A stretch of DNA of 64,000 nt, taken from NCBI GenBank assembly GCA_964415675.1, contig CAYQBG010000006.1, forward strand, positions 62,001 through 126,000. Direction: 5' to 3'. Numbering within the stretch: the stretch's first letter is position 1; the number at the start of each line of letters is the position of its first letter. Origin of the DNA: UBA5336 sp964415675 (GTDB lineage: Bacteria > Pseudomonadota > Alphaproteobacteria > Caulobacterales > Hyphomonadaceae). This document shows, piece by piece, positions 50,136 to 58,827 of the stretch. The notes below the pieces were generated by a model. It was given only the letters and a program-made list of their open reading frames with translations. It was not told the origin of the DNA and did not search any database. A program made the translations under genes and the position numbers.

Positions 50136-51746
50136 ATGCTCCATTCATCCACCAAGAAGCTCATCGACAAGCTCGGCGAGATGACCCGTAAGCGCCGGAT
50201 CGGCTGGGCCGAGACCGACGATGGCCGGCTCGCTTACCAGACTGAGGGATATTCCGTCATTCTCGGCGGGGAACCACAGTCCATGCAGCTGCTAAGCCGG
50301 GAGGGCAAGCTTCTTGAAGAGGTGAGTGCGGAGGAGATCGCGGAAAGCCGCAATGATGACGGCACACCTTACCAGCAGGCCTTTGCTGAAATGCATCGCG
50401 AAGCCGCACGTCAGGCGCGTGGCACTGAAACCGCCATCGACACAGTGCTGGCCGGCCTCGACCTGGACGGCGACGGTATTCCCGACCTGCCTGTCGAGCA
50501 GGCCGAAGAGGTCCAGGATCCGGCAGACGTTTTGGAAGACAATGTCGATGAGAGCTGGCACGGTCAGGTGCCCTCAGCCGAGACCACCCCCGCTGTAGAT
50601 AGCGGCGCGGCATTTGACGACACGCCCCAGACCTCATCGGTGGAGCCTGCGCCTGCGCCCGAGGAGCAGAATACGGGCGTTTTTGGCGGAACCTCACCGT
50701 CTTATGACGAGGTTGTTGCCCCCCCGCAGGAAGACACCGCACCGCAACCGACACCCGCCCCTACACCAGTCAATACCGGTTTCTCCGGATTTGGCGCTCC
50801 GGGCGGTTTCGGCGGCGGGTACGGCCAGACCCAGCCCCCGGCCGCCTCTGAGACTCCGGAAGATACGGGCGCTGCACATCCGGTGCAAACCGAAAGCCCG
50901 GCCATGCCCGTCGAAACAGCTTTCACATCCGATGCGCGCCCTGCGACAGATCAGATGCCGGCTGATGCAAGCAACGATCCAGCCAACCCCGTGCCGGCCG
51001 ATGCCGGTCTGACTCAACAGCCACCGAGCGCTTCGCAGATCTGGGGGCAGCAGCCCTCTGCCGCAGATCCGGCACCGGCCAGCAACACACCGGCCCCCGG
51101 AACGGCTCAAACGCCGCCTTATCCTGCGCAAAGCTTCACAACTGCCGAACAGTCAGCCAGCCCCGTCCAGAGCCCGTTCGGTACCGAAGCCAATGAAGCA
51201 GCAGAGGCGCTGGCCAGCGATCGTGGCCCGCAGCTGGACCCGCAAGGCACGACGATAGGCGAAAGTGCTGCCGACGCGGCTGAAACTGCTGCGCAGGAGG
51301 TCACAGAAGCAGCAGACACGGCCGCCAGCCAGTTAGGTGGCTATGCGCAGGATGCACGGGACAATCCCAGCGGGGCGTTCGGGGGCTCACAAGCTCCGGA
51401 GGCTGATAACGGCACCGCCGGCTTTGTGCCCCACACACCACAGCCCACACAGCCCCCTGCAACGCCCTATGCCCAGCCGCAGGAACCAGCGTCGCAGCCG
51501 GCATTCCAGCCGACACCGACGCCGTCAGTGAGCCATCCGCAGCCGCAGCCGGCCCAGCCGGAGGCCCCAGCATACACCCAGACGCCCAATCCCGCACCGA
51601 CGCAACAAGTCCCGGTGACACAACCCGGACAGGATCACAGCCCGGCAGAGCCTCATGGCCAGGCGCAGGGCGACAATGTGTCTGATGAGGATGAGGAGGG
51701 CGCACCCCCTCCCAAGCCCATTACCCGCTTCAATCCCTGGAACTGA
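50136..51746 (+). CDS. Large intrinsically disordered protein with a conserved-looking N-terminal domain
   Basis: A 536-residue protein of no recognised family. Residues 1-107 look folded, with charged helices and a beta strand (RKRRIGWAETDDGRLAYQTE, SMQLLSREGKLLEEVSAEE). Residues 109-117 (DLDGDGIPD) look like a single EF-hand/thrombospondin-type calcium loop. The remaining 400 residues are Pro/Ala/Gln/Thr-rich low complexity, with acidic DEDEEG near the end and PITRFNPWN at the terminus. No signal or membrane segment. Start: ATG 50136 after AGGCAGG. Confidence 0.7.
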   Translation: MLHSSTKKLIDKLGEMTRKRRIGWAETDDGRLAYQTEGYSVILGGEPQSMQLLSREGKLLEEVSAEEIAESRNDDGTPYQQAFAEMHREAARQARGTETAIDTVLAGLDLDGDGIPDLPVEQAEEVQDPADVLEDNVDESWHGQVPSAETTPAVDSGAAFDDTPQTSSVEPAPAPEEQNTGVFGGTSPSYDEVVAPPQEDTAPQPTPAPTPVNTGFSGFGAPGGFGGGYGQTQPPAASETPEDTGAAHPVQTESPAMPVETAFTSDARPATDQMPADASNDPANPVPADAGLTQQPPSASQIWGQQPSAADPAPASNTPAPGTAQTPPYPAQSFTTAEQSASPVQSPFGTEANEAAEALASDRGPQLDPQGTTIGESAADAAETAAQEVTEAADTAASQLGGYAQDARDNPSGAFGGSQAPEADNGTAGFVPHTPQPTQPPATPYAQPQEPASQPAFQPTPTPSVSHPQPQPAQPEAPAYTQTPNPAPTQQVPVTQPGQDHSPAEPHGQAQGDNVSDEDEEGAPPPKPITRFNPWN

Positions 51747-51789
51747 TCGGCCTCATCCGATCAGTCATCACATTTGAAAATTTGAATGG

Positions 51790-51819
51790 GCCGCGTTTCA
51801 TCTCAGGCGCGGCTCTTTT
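51790..51819 (+). terminator. Intrinsic terminator after the disordered-protein gene
   Basis: Arms GCCGCG/CGCGGC with a 12-nt loop followed by TCTTTT, 43 bp after the stop codon. Confidence 0.7.
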
Positions 51820-51828
51820 CATGTCGGA

Positions 51829-52917
51829 TCAGGCCAGCACCAGCCGATAATCCTTGCGCTTCAGCTTGGGGAAATCGGGAAATTCGGCAAAGGCAGCGCC
51901 ACCAATCGCGGACAGGAACGCATCGGTACGCTCACGCGCCTCTCCGCTGAGCCCGCGATAATGCCTGATCGGCCTTTGCAACATCCACAGATTGAACGGA
52001 AAGATCATACGCTCGCCCTTTGCACCATGGGTGGTGAATTCGTGCCGGCCCAGAGCACGCGGAACCTGCGTGCCGGGCGACTGGTCCCTGGCCCATTCGG
52101 CAAGGGCCCTGGCCGTGTCTGCCAGGCAGGGAAACTGGTCGACCATCTGAGTTCTGAGGATAGGCAGCAGGGTTTCGGGCACCTCGTCACCTTCAAGGAA
52201 AGCGCCCGGATAGGCGCCGGTCCCATCTCGCAAAGCCTTGACCCAGCGCACCAGATTCGGCGCGCGCGCCTGCATCAGCTTGCCCGATTCCGGATCGCGA
52301 TACTGGTGGGCATAGAGTGGCCCGAACAGGCCGAAATCGCCAATCGAGGGTCGCGAGCCCAGCAGCATCTCATATCTGGCGAAATGCGCATCGAGCTGAT
52401 CGAGCAATTCGCAATAGCCCGCCTCAATCGCCGAGGCCGTTCTCGCATCGATCCCCAGGACCGGCAGTGCGCCCTCGAAATTCGTCGCATTCGCGCGTCC
52501 GATCTCATACTGTTTCTCGGGCGTGGCGTCCGGCGCCGAGATTTTTCCGAATTCGCCATAGGCAAAATCGCGGTTGTACGACCAGCGATAATGCATGGCC
52601 GGCAAAACGAGCCACTCATCGCCATAAAGTTCCAGAAGGAGCGCTGCGAGCTTCTGCGCGGGCGTATCAGGGTAAACAGATGGCAGGCCATGGCGCGCGT
52701 CCAGCGTGTCGATGATATCTGACGTGTCCTGCAACATTTCATCATCGGGCCCGCACACAACCGGTATGACAGGCCAGCCGACCCGCGGAACGATAATTTC
52801 GCGATAGACGTCGCGCGTCGCTGCTTCTTCTGCATAGTCAACACGTTTCCAGTCGAGAAAGGCGCGCGCCTTGCCGGTGAAATAGCTGACCTCTGCCCCG
52901 TATAGCGTGTATGCCAC
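51829..52917 (-). CDS. Glutathione S-transferase family protein
   Basis: A 362-residue protein with a GST-like N-terminal fold (YTLYGAEVSYFTGKARAFLDWK, then WPVIPVVCGPDDEMLQDTSD) and a long helical C-terminal domain with GSRPSIGDFGLFGPLYAHQYRD, a typical GST-C helix pattern. It is longer than standard GSTs by about 140 residues. Substrate unknown. Start is GTG at 52917, closely preceded by GGAAGGAAGAC; no ATG fits. Confidence 0.82.
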   Translation of the reverse strand: MAYTLYGAEVSYFTGKARAFLDWKRVDYAEEAATRDVYREIIVPRVGWPVIPVVCGPDDEMLQDTSDIIDTLDARHGLPSVYPDTPAQKLAALLLELYGDEWLVLPAMHYRWSYNRDFAYGEFGKISAPDATPEKQYEIGRANATNFEGALPVLGIDARTASAIEAGYCELLDQLDAHFARYEMLLGSRPSIGDFGLFGPLYAHQYRDPESGKLMQARAPNLVRWVKALRDGTGAYPGAFLEGDEVPETLLPILRTQMVDQFPCLADTARALAEWARDQSPGTQVPRALGRHEFTTHGAKGERMIFPFNLWMLQRPIRHYRGLSGEARERTDAFLSAIGGAAFAEFPDFPKLKRKDYRLVLA

Positions 52918-53099
52918 CCGTCTTCCTTCCTCAATCCAGTCGTTTTTGTTGCGGCTGCGCCACGTTTACTGGCAAAGCATATCGTTGCGGGGCTATTGTG
53001 CAGGCGCGAAGCTTGACGCATCGGCCAATCATCACAGAACCGTCACACAGTAGCCGGCCGCATTGCCGGACCATAACAGGAAAAAGGGTGATCGGCGTC

Positions 53100-55409
53100 A
53101 TGTCCATCAGGAATCTTCTCCGGCTCATGGCCGGAACGAGCTTTTTTGCTTTCGCAGCCGAAATGCCAGTCTCAGCCCAGTCGGTCGATGAGGAAGCCCG
53201 GCTTCAGAAAGTGACCGTGACGGCACAAAAGATAGAGGAAGACCTTCAGGATGTCCCGATCTCCGTCACCGCCATTGGCGAGGAGACCATCGACAATCTG
53301 AAAGCTTCCGGCGCCGATGTCCGCTTCCTTTCCGCGCGCGTTCCCAGCGTGATTGCGGAGAGCTCGTTCGGCCGCGCCTTCCCGCGTTTCTATATCCGCG
53401 GGATCGGGAACACTGATTTCGACCTGAATGCCTCCCAGCCGGTCTCTCTGGTCTATGACGGCGTGCCTTATGAAAACCCGATCCTGAAGGGCTATCCGGC
53501 CTTCGACCTCCAGACGATCGAAGTACTGCGCGGCCCGCAAGGCACATTGTTCGGCCGCAACTCGCCGGGTGGGATCATCAAATTCGACTCGAAAAAGCCG
53601 ACCGACGAACTCGATGCCTATGCCCGGGCCGCGTGGGGCACGTATAACACTATCGATCTGGAAGGCGCTGTCGGCGGGCGGCTGAACGATGCGCTGGCCG
53701 TGCGGGTTTCCGGTCTCGCCCAGACGCGTGACGACTATGTGGACAATGGTTTCACGGGTGAAGACGATGTCTATGAGGGGTTCGAAGAATATGCCGGGCG
53801 CGTGCAGTTCCTGCTGACGCCATTCGACAATGACTTCTCCGCCCTGCTCAACCTCCATGCCCGCTCGAATGAAAGCTCCGCGCGCCTCTTCCGCGCCAAT
53901 ATCATCGATCCGGGCCAACGCGGCCTGAATACGAATTTCGATCGTGACACGGTGTTCTTTGATGGCGGCGGCGGCAACCCGCTGGAACAGGATGCCTGGG
54001 GCGCCACACTGACCCTTGAAAAGTCGCTGAGCGACAGCGTCGCGCTCACCTATCTCTTCGGCTATGAGACTGCAGAGGTTTTCTCGCGCGGCGATATTGA
54101 TGGCGGCGTGATCTCCGCAAGAGACTTCTCCGGTCAGGGCGTTCCTGGCGACAAGTTCTTCCCGTTCGATGGCATGAATGACGGCTTCTCCTTCCCGGGC
54201 TTTATTCCCTTCGCCTCCGAGAGCGCCGGCGGCGTGGACGAACTCACCCAGGTCACCCATGAGCTGCGCGCCGCCTATGACAATGGCGGCCCCCTGCAAG
54301 GTCAGGCAGGCCTGTTCGTGTTTGATGAGGAAGTAGAGATCACCTCGCTGTCCTTCGATACGCTGTCGGGCACGCCGGACACGCCCAATGGAATTGCCAC
54401 TCGCGCACAGGATACGCAGGCCTTTGGCGTTTTCGCGTCGCTATCCTATGACGTGACCGACAAGCTCACCGTTTCCGGCGGGGCTCGCTTCTCCGATGAC
54501 GAGAAAGACTTCGTTGCCGAGCGCACACTCGGCCCGTTCGGATCGGGAACGGTGGGCCCGCTGACCGAAACCGTCGCCGACGACCAGATCAGCTGGGACG
54601 TATCCGCCGCTTATGACTGGAGCGAGGATATCAACTTCTATGGCCGCATTGCCCGCGGCTTCCGCTCGCCCTCGGTTCAGGGCCGGCTCGTCTTCGGCAA
54701 TGAGCTGTCGACGGCCGACAGCGAGACCGTTCTGTCCTATGAGGCCGGCGTGAAGTCGCAGCTCTGGCAGGACCGGGTGCGCGCAAACGCCAATCTGTTC
54801 TTCTATGAGTTGAACGACCAGCAATTGACGATTGTCGGCGGGCTCGACAACACGGTCGCCCTTTTCAATGCCGACAAGGCGGAGGGCTATGGTTTCGAGG
54901 CCGATCTGGAGGCCATCGTGACCCCTCAGCTTCTGGTGACGGGCGGGCTGTCCTACAACAAGACCGAGATCAAGGATGACCTGCTGATTGCACCGGGCTG
55001 CGGGGCGCCCTGCACAATTCTGGATCCGGAAGTGTTTGACGATGCGGGCAACTCGCTCGGCTTCAACATCTCAGGCAACAGCTTCCCCAATGCGCCGGAG
55101 TGGATCGCTAATTTCACGGCGCGCTACGCCGTGCCATTTCGCGAAGGTGAACTCTATGCGTTCACCGACTGGGCCTATAAGGGCGACACGAATTTCTTCC
55201 TCTATGAAAGTGTCGAGTTCGGGCAGGACGGATATTGGGAAGGCGGGCTGCGCCTCGGCTATGACGCCGATGCCGGCTATGATGTCTCGGTGTTCGCGCG
55301 CAATATCACGGATGAGGAAGCGCTGACCGGCGGGATCGATTTCAACAATCTCACCGGCTTCGTGAACGAGCCCTTCACCGCCGGGGTCGAGCTGGCCTGG
55401 GAATACTGA
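53100..55409 (+). CDS. TonB-dependent receptor
   Basis: A 769-residue outer-membrane receptor. Signal peptide to about residue 27 (FFAFAAEMPVSAQ), TonB box-like QKVTVTAQKIEEDLQDVPIS, plug domain with VLRGPQGTLFGRNSPGGIIK, and a beta barrel ending in GVELAWEY. It is in the class often called Sphingomonas-type or CirA-like; the ligand is unknown. Start at 53100, immediately before the signal peptide; the frame to 52911 is not signal-like. No transport partner genes are adjacent. Confidence 0.9.
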   Translation: MSIRNLLRLMAGTSFFAFAAEMPVSAQSVDEEARLQKVTVTAQKIEEDLQDVPISVTAIGEETIDNLKASGADVRFLSARVPSVIAESSFGRAFPRFYIRGIGNTDFDLNASQPVSLVYDGVPYENPILKGYPAFDLQTIEVLRGPQGTLFGRNSPGGIIKFDSKKPTDELDAYARAAWGTYNTIDLEGAVGGRLNDALAVRVSGLAQTRDDYVDNGFTGEDDVYEGFEEYAGRVQFLLTPFDNDFSALLNLHARSNESSARLFRANIIDPGQRGLNTNFDRDTVFFDGGGGNPLEQDAWGATLTLEKSLSDSVALTYLFGYETAEVFSRGDIDGGVISARDFSGQGVPGDKFFPFDGMNDGFSFPGFIPFASESAGGVDELTQVTHELRAAYDNGGPLQGQAGLFVFDEEVEITSLSFDTLSGTPDTPNGIATRAQDTQAFGVFASLSYDVTDKLTVSGGARFSDDEKDFVAERTLGPFGSGTVGPLTETVADDQISWDVSAAYDWSEDINFYGRIARGFRSPSVQGRLVFGNELSTADSETVLSYEAGVKSQLWQDRVRANANLFFYELNDQQLTIVGGLDNTVALFNADKAEGYGFEADLEAIVTPQLLVTGGLSYNKTEIKDDLLIAPGCGAPCTILDPEVFDDAGNSLGFNISGNSFPNAPEWIANFTARYAVPFREGELYAFTDWAYKGDTNFFLYESVEFGQDGYWEGGLRLGYDADAGYDVSVFARNITDEEALTGGIDFNNLTGFVNEPFTAGVELAWEY

Positions 55410-55490
55410 ACCCAAAAAAAGAAACCGCGTGCACGAGCTTCCGACTGGCTTTATGCTTCTGTCTGCGAGTTATCGCGGAAGGAACCAGTC

Positions 55491-56114
55491 ATGAAGAATT
55501 CAATGATCGGAATCGCAGCCGCCCTACTGATCGTCGGCTGCCAGAATGCGAATATCGGACGCAAGACAGCTATTGGCGCGGGGGCCGGCGCGGCAGGTGG
55601 CGCAGCGCTCGGTACGCTTGCGGGAGGTGACGATACACGAAACGCTGCCATAGGCGCCGTGATCGGCGCCCTCGCCGGCGGTGCTGTAGGAAATTATATG
55701 GACCGCCAGGAGCGCGCCCTGAGAGAGCGCACGCAGGGCACGGGCATCCAGGTCGCGCGTGTCGGCGACCAGCTTCAGCTGACCATGCCGGCCGATGTGA
55801 CCTTCCCGTTCGACAGTTCGCAAATCCAGCCGAGCTTTTACGGTCCGTTGAATGATGTGGCCCGCACGCTTGGCGAATACCCCTCAACCGCCATCGATAT
55901 TGTCGGCCATGCGAGCCAGGACGGGCCGGCAGACTATAATATGCGCCTTTCGCAGCGGCGCGCCGACAGCGTTGCGAACTATCTGATGAACCAGGGCGTG
56001 CGTGAGGTCAGGATCGCCACCGCCGGACGAGGCGAGACCCAGCCAGTTTCACAGACCAATCCGGCGCTGAACCGCCGCGTGGAAATGGTGCTCACACCGG
56101 TCGTCGACGGCTAG
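55491..56114 (+). CDS. OmpA-family peptidoglycan-associated lipoprotein with glycine-zipper domain
   Basis: A 207-residue protein. Lipobox LLIVGC, then a glycine-zipper segment (IGAGAGAAGGAALGTLAGG, IGAVIGALAGGAVGNYM) and an OmpA C-terminal domain (ATAGRGETQPVSQTNPALNR, VEMVLTPV) with the NPALNRRVE peptidoglycan-binding motif. Similar to YiaD. It is expected to tether the outer membrane to murein. GGAACC precedes the ATG. Confidence 0.9.
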   Translation: MKNSMIGIAAALLIVGCQNANIGRKTAIGAGAGAAGGAALGTLAGGDDTRNAAIGAVIGALAGGAVGNYMDRQERALRERTQGTGIQVARVGDQLQLTMPADVTFPFDSSQIQPSFYGPLNDVARTLGEYPSTAIDIVGHASQDGPADYNMRLSQRRADSVANYLMNQGVREVRIATAGRGETQPVSQTNPALNRRVEMVLTPVVDG

Positions 56115-56181
56115 CGGTTTGTTCGCAATGTCGGGACAAGGCTGATATTTAAGTCCCGAAAACAACAGGACACTTGCCCCG

Positions 56182-56781
56182 TCAGCGCCTCGCACGCAGG
56201 GCGGCGGCGAGTGTGCCGTCATCAAGATGGTCGAGCTCGCCGCCCACCGGCACACCATGCGCAAGACGTGTGAGGCTGACACCCAAAGGCTCGAGCTGGT
56301 CGGCGACATAATGGGCGGTCGTCTGGCCATCCAGCGTGGCATTCAGCGCAAGGATGACCTCGCGTACATTGCCATTGCGCACGCGCTTCACCAGTGCCGC
56401 GATATTGAGCTCTTCCGGCCCAATCCCGTCAATCGCTGACAGCACACCGCCGAGCACATGATAGCGCCCGCGAAAGGCGCTTGCCCGCTCCAGCGCCCAA
56501 AGGTCGGGAACATCCTCGACCACGCAGATCAAACCCTCGTCACGACCATCGGCCCGGCAAACCGCGCAAGGCTGGAGCGTATCGAAATTCCCGCAGGTCT
56601 GGCACGCTTCGATCCGCGCAGCCGCATCTACCATCGCCTCGGCCAGCGGCTGCATCAGCGCATCCCGGCGCTTTAGCAGGTGCAGCGCCACACGCCGCGC
56701 CGATCGCGGCCCTAGCCCCGGCAGTTTGGCGATGAGGTCGATCAGCTTGAGGATTTCCGGGCCGGCGGAGCGTTCATTCAT
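56182..56781 (-). CDS. recR: Recombination mediator RecR
   Basis: A 199-residue protein with helix-hairpin-helix (LPGLGPRSARRVALHLLKR), C4 zinc finger (CQTCGNFDTLQPCAVC) and Toprim domain (LICVVEDVPDLWALE, HVLGGVLSAIDGIGPEELNI). It loads RecA at gaps with RecO/RecF. Start at 56781 (MNERSAGPEIL); 56790 is possible. dnaX, its frequent neighbour, is at the other end of the window and no ybaB is visible. Confidence 0.95.
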   Translation of the reverse strand: MNERSAGPEILKLIDLIAKLPGLGPRSARRVALHLLKRRDALMQPLAEAMVDAAARIEACQTCGNFDTLQPCAVCRADGRDEGLICVVEDVPDLWALERASAFRGRYHVLGGVLSAIDGIGPEELNIAALVKRVRNGNVREVILALNATLDGQTTAHYVADQLEPLGVSLTRLAHGVPVGGELDHLDDGTLAAALRARR

Positions 56782-56834
56782 GCCCGCCAATGTCGCGCAT
56801 TCGCCGCATCTGGCAAGAGGGCGGTCGCGGCACT

Positions 56835-57848
56835 CTAGCGCAGACGGCTGGTACGCTCGCGCACTCTGACCGCCATACGCATACCTTTGCGACCGACCTC
56901 GCCTTCCGCGACCACCGCCCCGTCGCGCCCGCCAGACAGGAGCTGAACCGGTTCATCTGCCGGCACACCGAGTAGCAACGTGTCGCCGGGCTTGAGGTCC
57001 GACAGACGGCTCACAGGCACGGACAGGGACGCAATCCGTGCGGTCAGCAATGCTGTAAGACCGTCAGGCCCGCGTCCGGCGTCCTCTGCGCGTGGCGCGC
57101 TGGCGCGATCGGCGCGCGACTGAGGCCAGCTGCCCAGAAGCAGGTGTGCAGTCCCCGACAATTCATCAAGTTGCGCCGTAAATTCCAGAATATGCGCCTC
57201 ACCCGGCGGCAAAAGGGCAAGCGCAAAAGCGCGGCGTGTCTCCAGGCAAAGGAGTTCGCCACCAGGCAGGTTTGGGCCAATCGGCTCGAACAAACGGCTG
57301 ATAAGACGGGCGTCGATATCCGTCAATCCGCGCGGTCGCGCAGAAGCCACAAGTTCGCCATCCGCCCCACAAGCGGCATCGACCAGTCCGGCTGCAAGTG
57401 CGCCGCTGACTACAAGGACCGCCTCGACATTCCCGTCAGCATCGCCGAATGCAAGAAAGGCCGCGCCCGTCCCCGGATCAGGCAGGCCATAACGCCAAGC
57501 CTGGCGCGAGACTTGTACCAATGACAGTGCCAGCGGCAATTCGCTTTGCCGGCGCAGGGTCAGGCTGAGACGGGCGGCCAGCCGCTCCGCCGCATCAAGA
57601 TCTTCACGTTCGGTTTCCCCGAAATCCGGGACAGTCTTTGGAGACGTGTCGACTACGGGTTCGGGCTCTGGCAGGTTCGGACGCAACAGCGCCTCGATCT
57701 CAGCAGCCGAAAGGACACCGCGCGCCGTCGGAATGGGGCGATCTGGATCCAGCGACGGCGCCTTCAGATTGTCAGACCGGTAATTCTTACCAGGGCGCGG
57801 TTCCTTGTGGCGCCCGCGGATCTTCAAGGTCTCGTCTTTAGCTGGCAT
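56835..57848 (-). CDS. Divergent FliM/FliN-like flagellar motor-switch protein
   Basis: A 337-residue protein. LSAAEIEALL (residues 46-55) resembles the CheY-binding N-terminal motif of FliM, and the last 70 residues form a SpoA/FliN-type domain (VSRLSDLKPGDTLLLGVPAD, then LLSGGRDGAVVAEGEVGRK). The middle region does not show the usual FliM core sequence, so this is a divergent FliM paralogue or FliM-type C-ring component, not a clear orthologue. No flagellar operon adjoins it; flbT lies 3.4 kb away. Confidence 0.72.
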   Translation of the reverse strand: MPAKDETLKIRGRHKEPRPGKNYRSDNLKAPSLDPDRPIPTARGVLSAAEIEALLRPNLPEPEPVVDTSPKTVPDFGETEREDLDAAERLAARLSLTLRRQSELPLALSLVQVSRQAWRYGLPDPGTGAAFLAFGDADGNVEAVLVVSGALAAGLVDAACGADGELVASARPRGLTDIDARLISRLFEPIGPNLPGGELLCLETRRAFALALLPPGEAHILEFTAQLDELSGTAHLLLGSWPQSRADRASAPRAEDAGRGPDGLTALLTARIASLSVPVSRLSDLKPGDTLLLGVPADEPVQLLSGGRDGAVVAEGEVGRKGMRMAVRVRERTSRLR

Positions 57849-58084
57849 GCTCCAGACTCCAATCGCACACGCTGACAGGTTTCATGAGGGGCATTCGGTT
57901 AACGAGCAGTTAGGGAATCAGGCCGCCCCCCTGGCAGGCCGGCCGGGGAGATGTCTGATGAATCAAATGATGAATCGCCTGGAAACTATTGAATTGGTTT
58001 CATTAACCAGCGATTCGCTCACCTATGCGAGTGTTGAGGCTCGGATCGGCTCCGCACAAGATGATGCCGGGCGTTGGGTGAAAG
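57849..58084. other. Spacer before dksA terminator, possible short remnant
   Basis: A plus-strand frame from 57958 (MNQMMNRLETIELVSLTS...), with GGGGAG upstream, runs through the dksA terminator hairpin and shows no family similarity. It may be chance. Otherwise this stretch holds the upstream region of the FliM-like gene. Confidence 0.35.
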
Positions 58085-58112
58085 TAAAACGGCCGCCATC
58101 CGTGGCGGCCGT
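58085..58112 (-). terminator. Intrinsic terminator of dksA
   Basis: Arms ACGGCCGCCA/TGGCGGCCGT around TCCG, continuing into TTTTACTTT on the minus strand, 33 bp after the dksA stop codon. Confidence 0.88.
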
Positions 58113-58144
58113 TCCTTCATTTCTCGGGCATTCGGAAGCAAGAC

Positions 58145-58561
58145 TCAGTCGTCGCGGACGGTCCGCTCACGGCGCTCATGCATTTCCTGCGCCTCAAGAC
58201 TGAGCGTGGCGGTCGGGCGGGCTTCCAGTCGTTTCAGGCTGATCGGCTCTCCCGTCATTTCACAATAACCGTAAGTTCCTTCATCGATGCGCCGGATCGC
58301 CGCATCAATCTTGGAAATCAGTTTGCGCTGCCGGTCACGCGTACGAAGCTCCAGCGCCTTGTCGCTCTCAGCAGACGCACGATCGACAAGATCCGGCAGG
58401 GCCGAACTATCCTGCTGGAGATTCGAAATCGTTGTCTTGGATCCGCTGAGAATATCCGCCTTCCAGGCCAGAAGCTTGGCCCGGAAATATGCCTGCTGGC
58501 GCGGACACATGAAGTCTTCGTCCGCTGACGGCTCGTAGCCTTCCAGATCGAAGTCGTCCAT
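58145..58561 (-). CDS. dksA: RNA polymerase-binding transcription factor DksA
   Basis: A 138-residue DksA: the coiled coil (FMCPRQQAYFRAKLLAWKAD ... RTRDRQRKLISKIDAAIRRID) with tip, then the C-terminal finger YGYCEMTGEPISLKRLEARP. Only one cysteine of the C4 zinc finger remains, as is usual in alphaproteobacterial DksA. It tunes rRNA and amino-acid promoters with ppGpp. AGGAGG lies 7 nt before the ATG at 58561. Confidence 0.94.
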   Translation of the reverse strand: MDDFDLEGYEPSADEDFMCPRQQAYFRAKLLAWKADILSGSKTTISNLQQDSSALPDLVDRASAESDKALELRTRDRQRKLISKIDAAIRRIDEGTYGYCEMTGEPISLKRLEARPTATLSLEAQEMHERRERTVRDD

Positions 58562-58827
58562 CGAATGGCCTCCTGAACTGGCCCCCATATATCGGCGTCG
58601 CCTGACGCGTGCAACAAGCAAGGGCGACAAGCCCGGTCCCATGCTGTTCACGCTTGCGTCAACGCGCTTTCCCGTGACCGAAAGCAAATATTGCGCCAGT
58701 CGCGGCTAAGTTGTGGGTGATTTGTGAAGATTTAAGGCTGACTGCCGCCAGCACTTGATTCATAAGGAACTGACGTGGCGTATAGAGGCTGTCCCCGTCC
58801 TCTCGCTCAGAACATAATCAGGACCCG

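Noticed and set aside
57958..58203. Small plus-strand gene MNQMMNRLETIEL... between the FliM-like gene and dksA
   Set aside because: It runs through the dksA terminator hairpin and into dksA antisense with no homology, so coding is unlikely.
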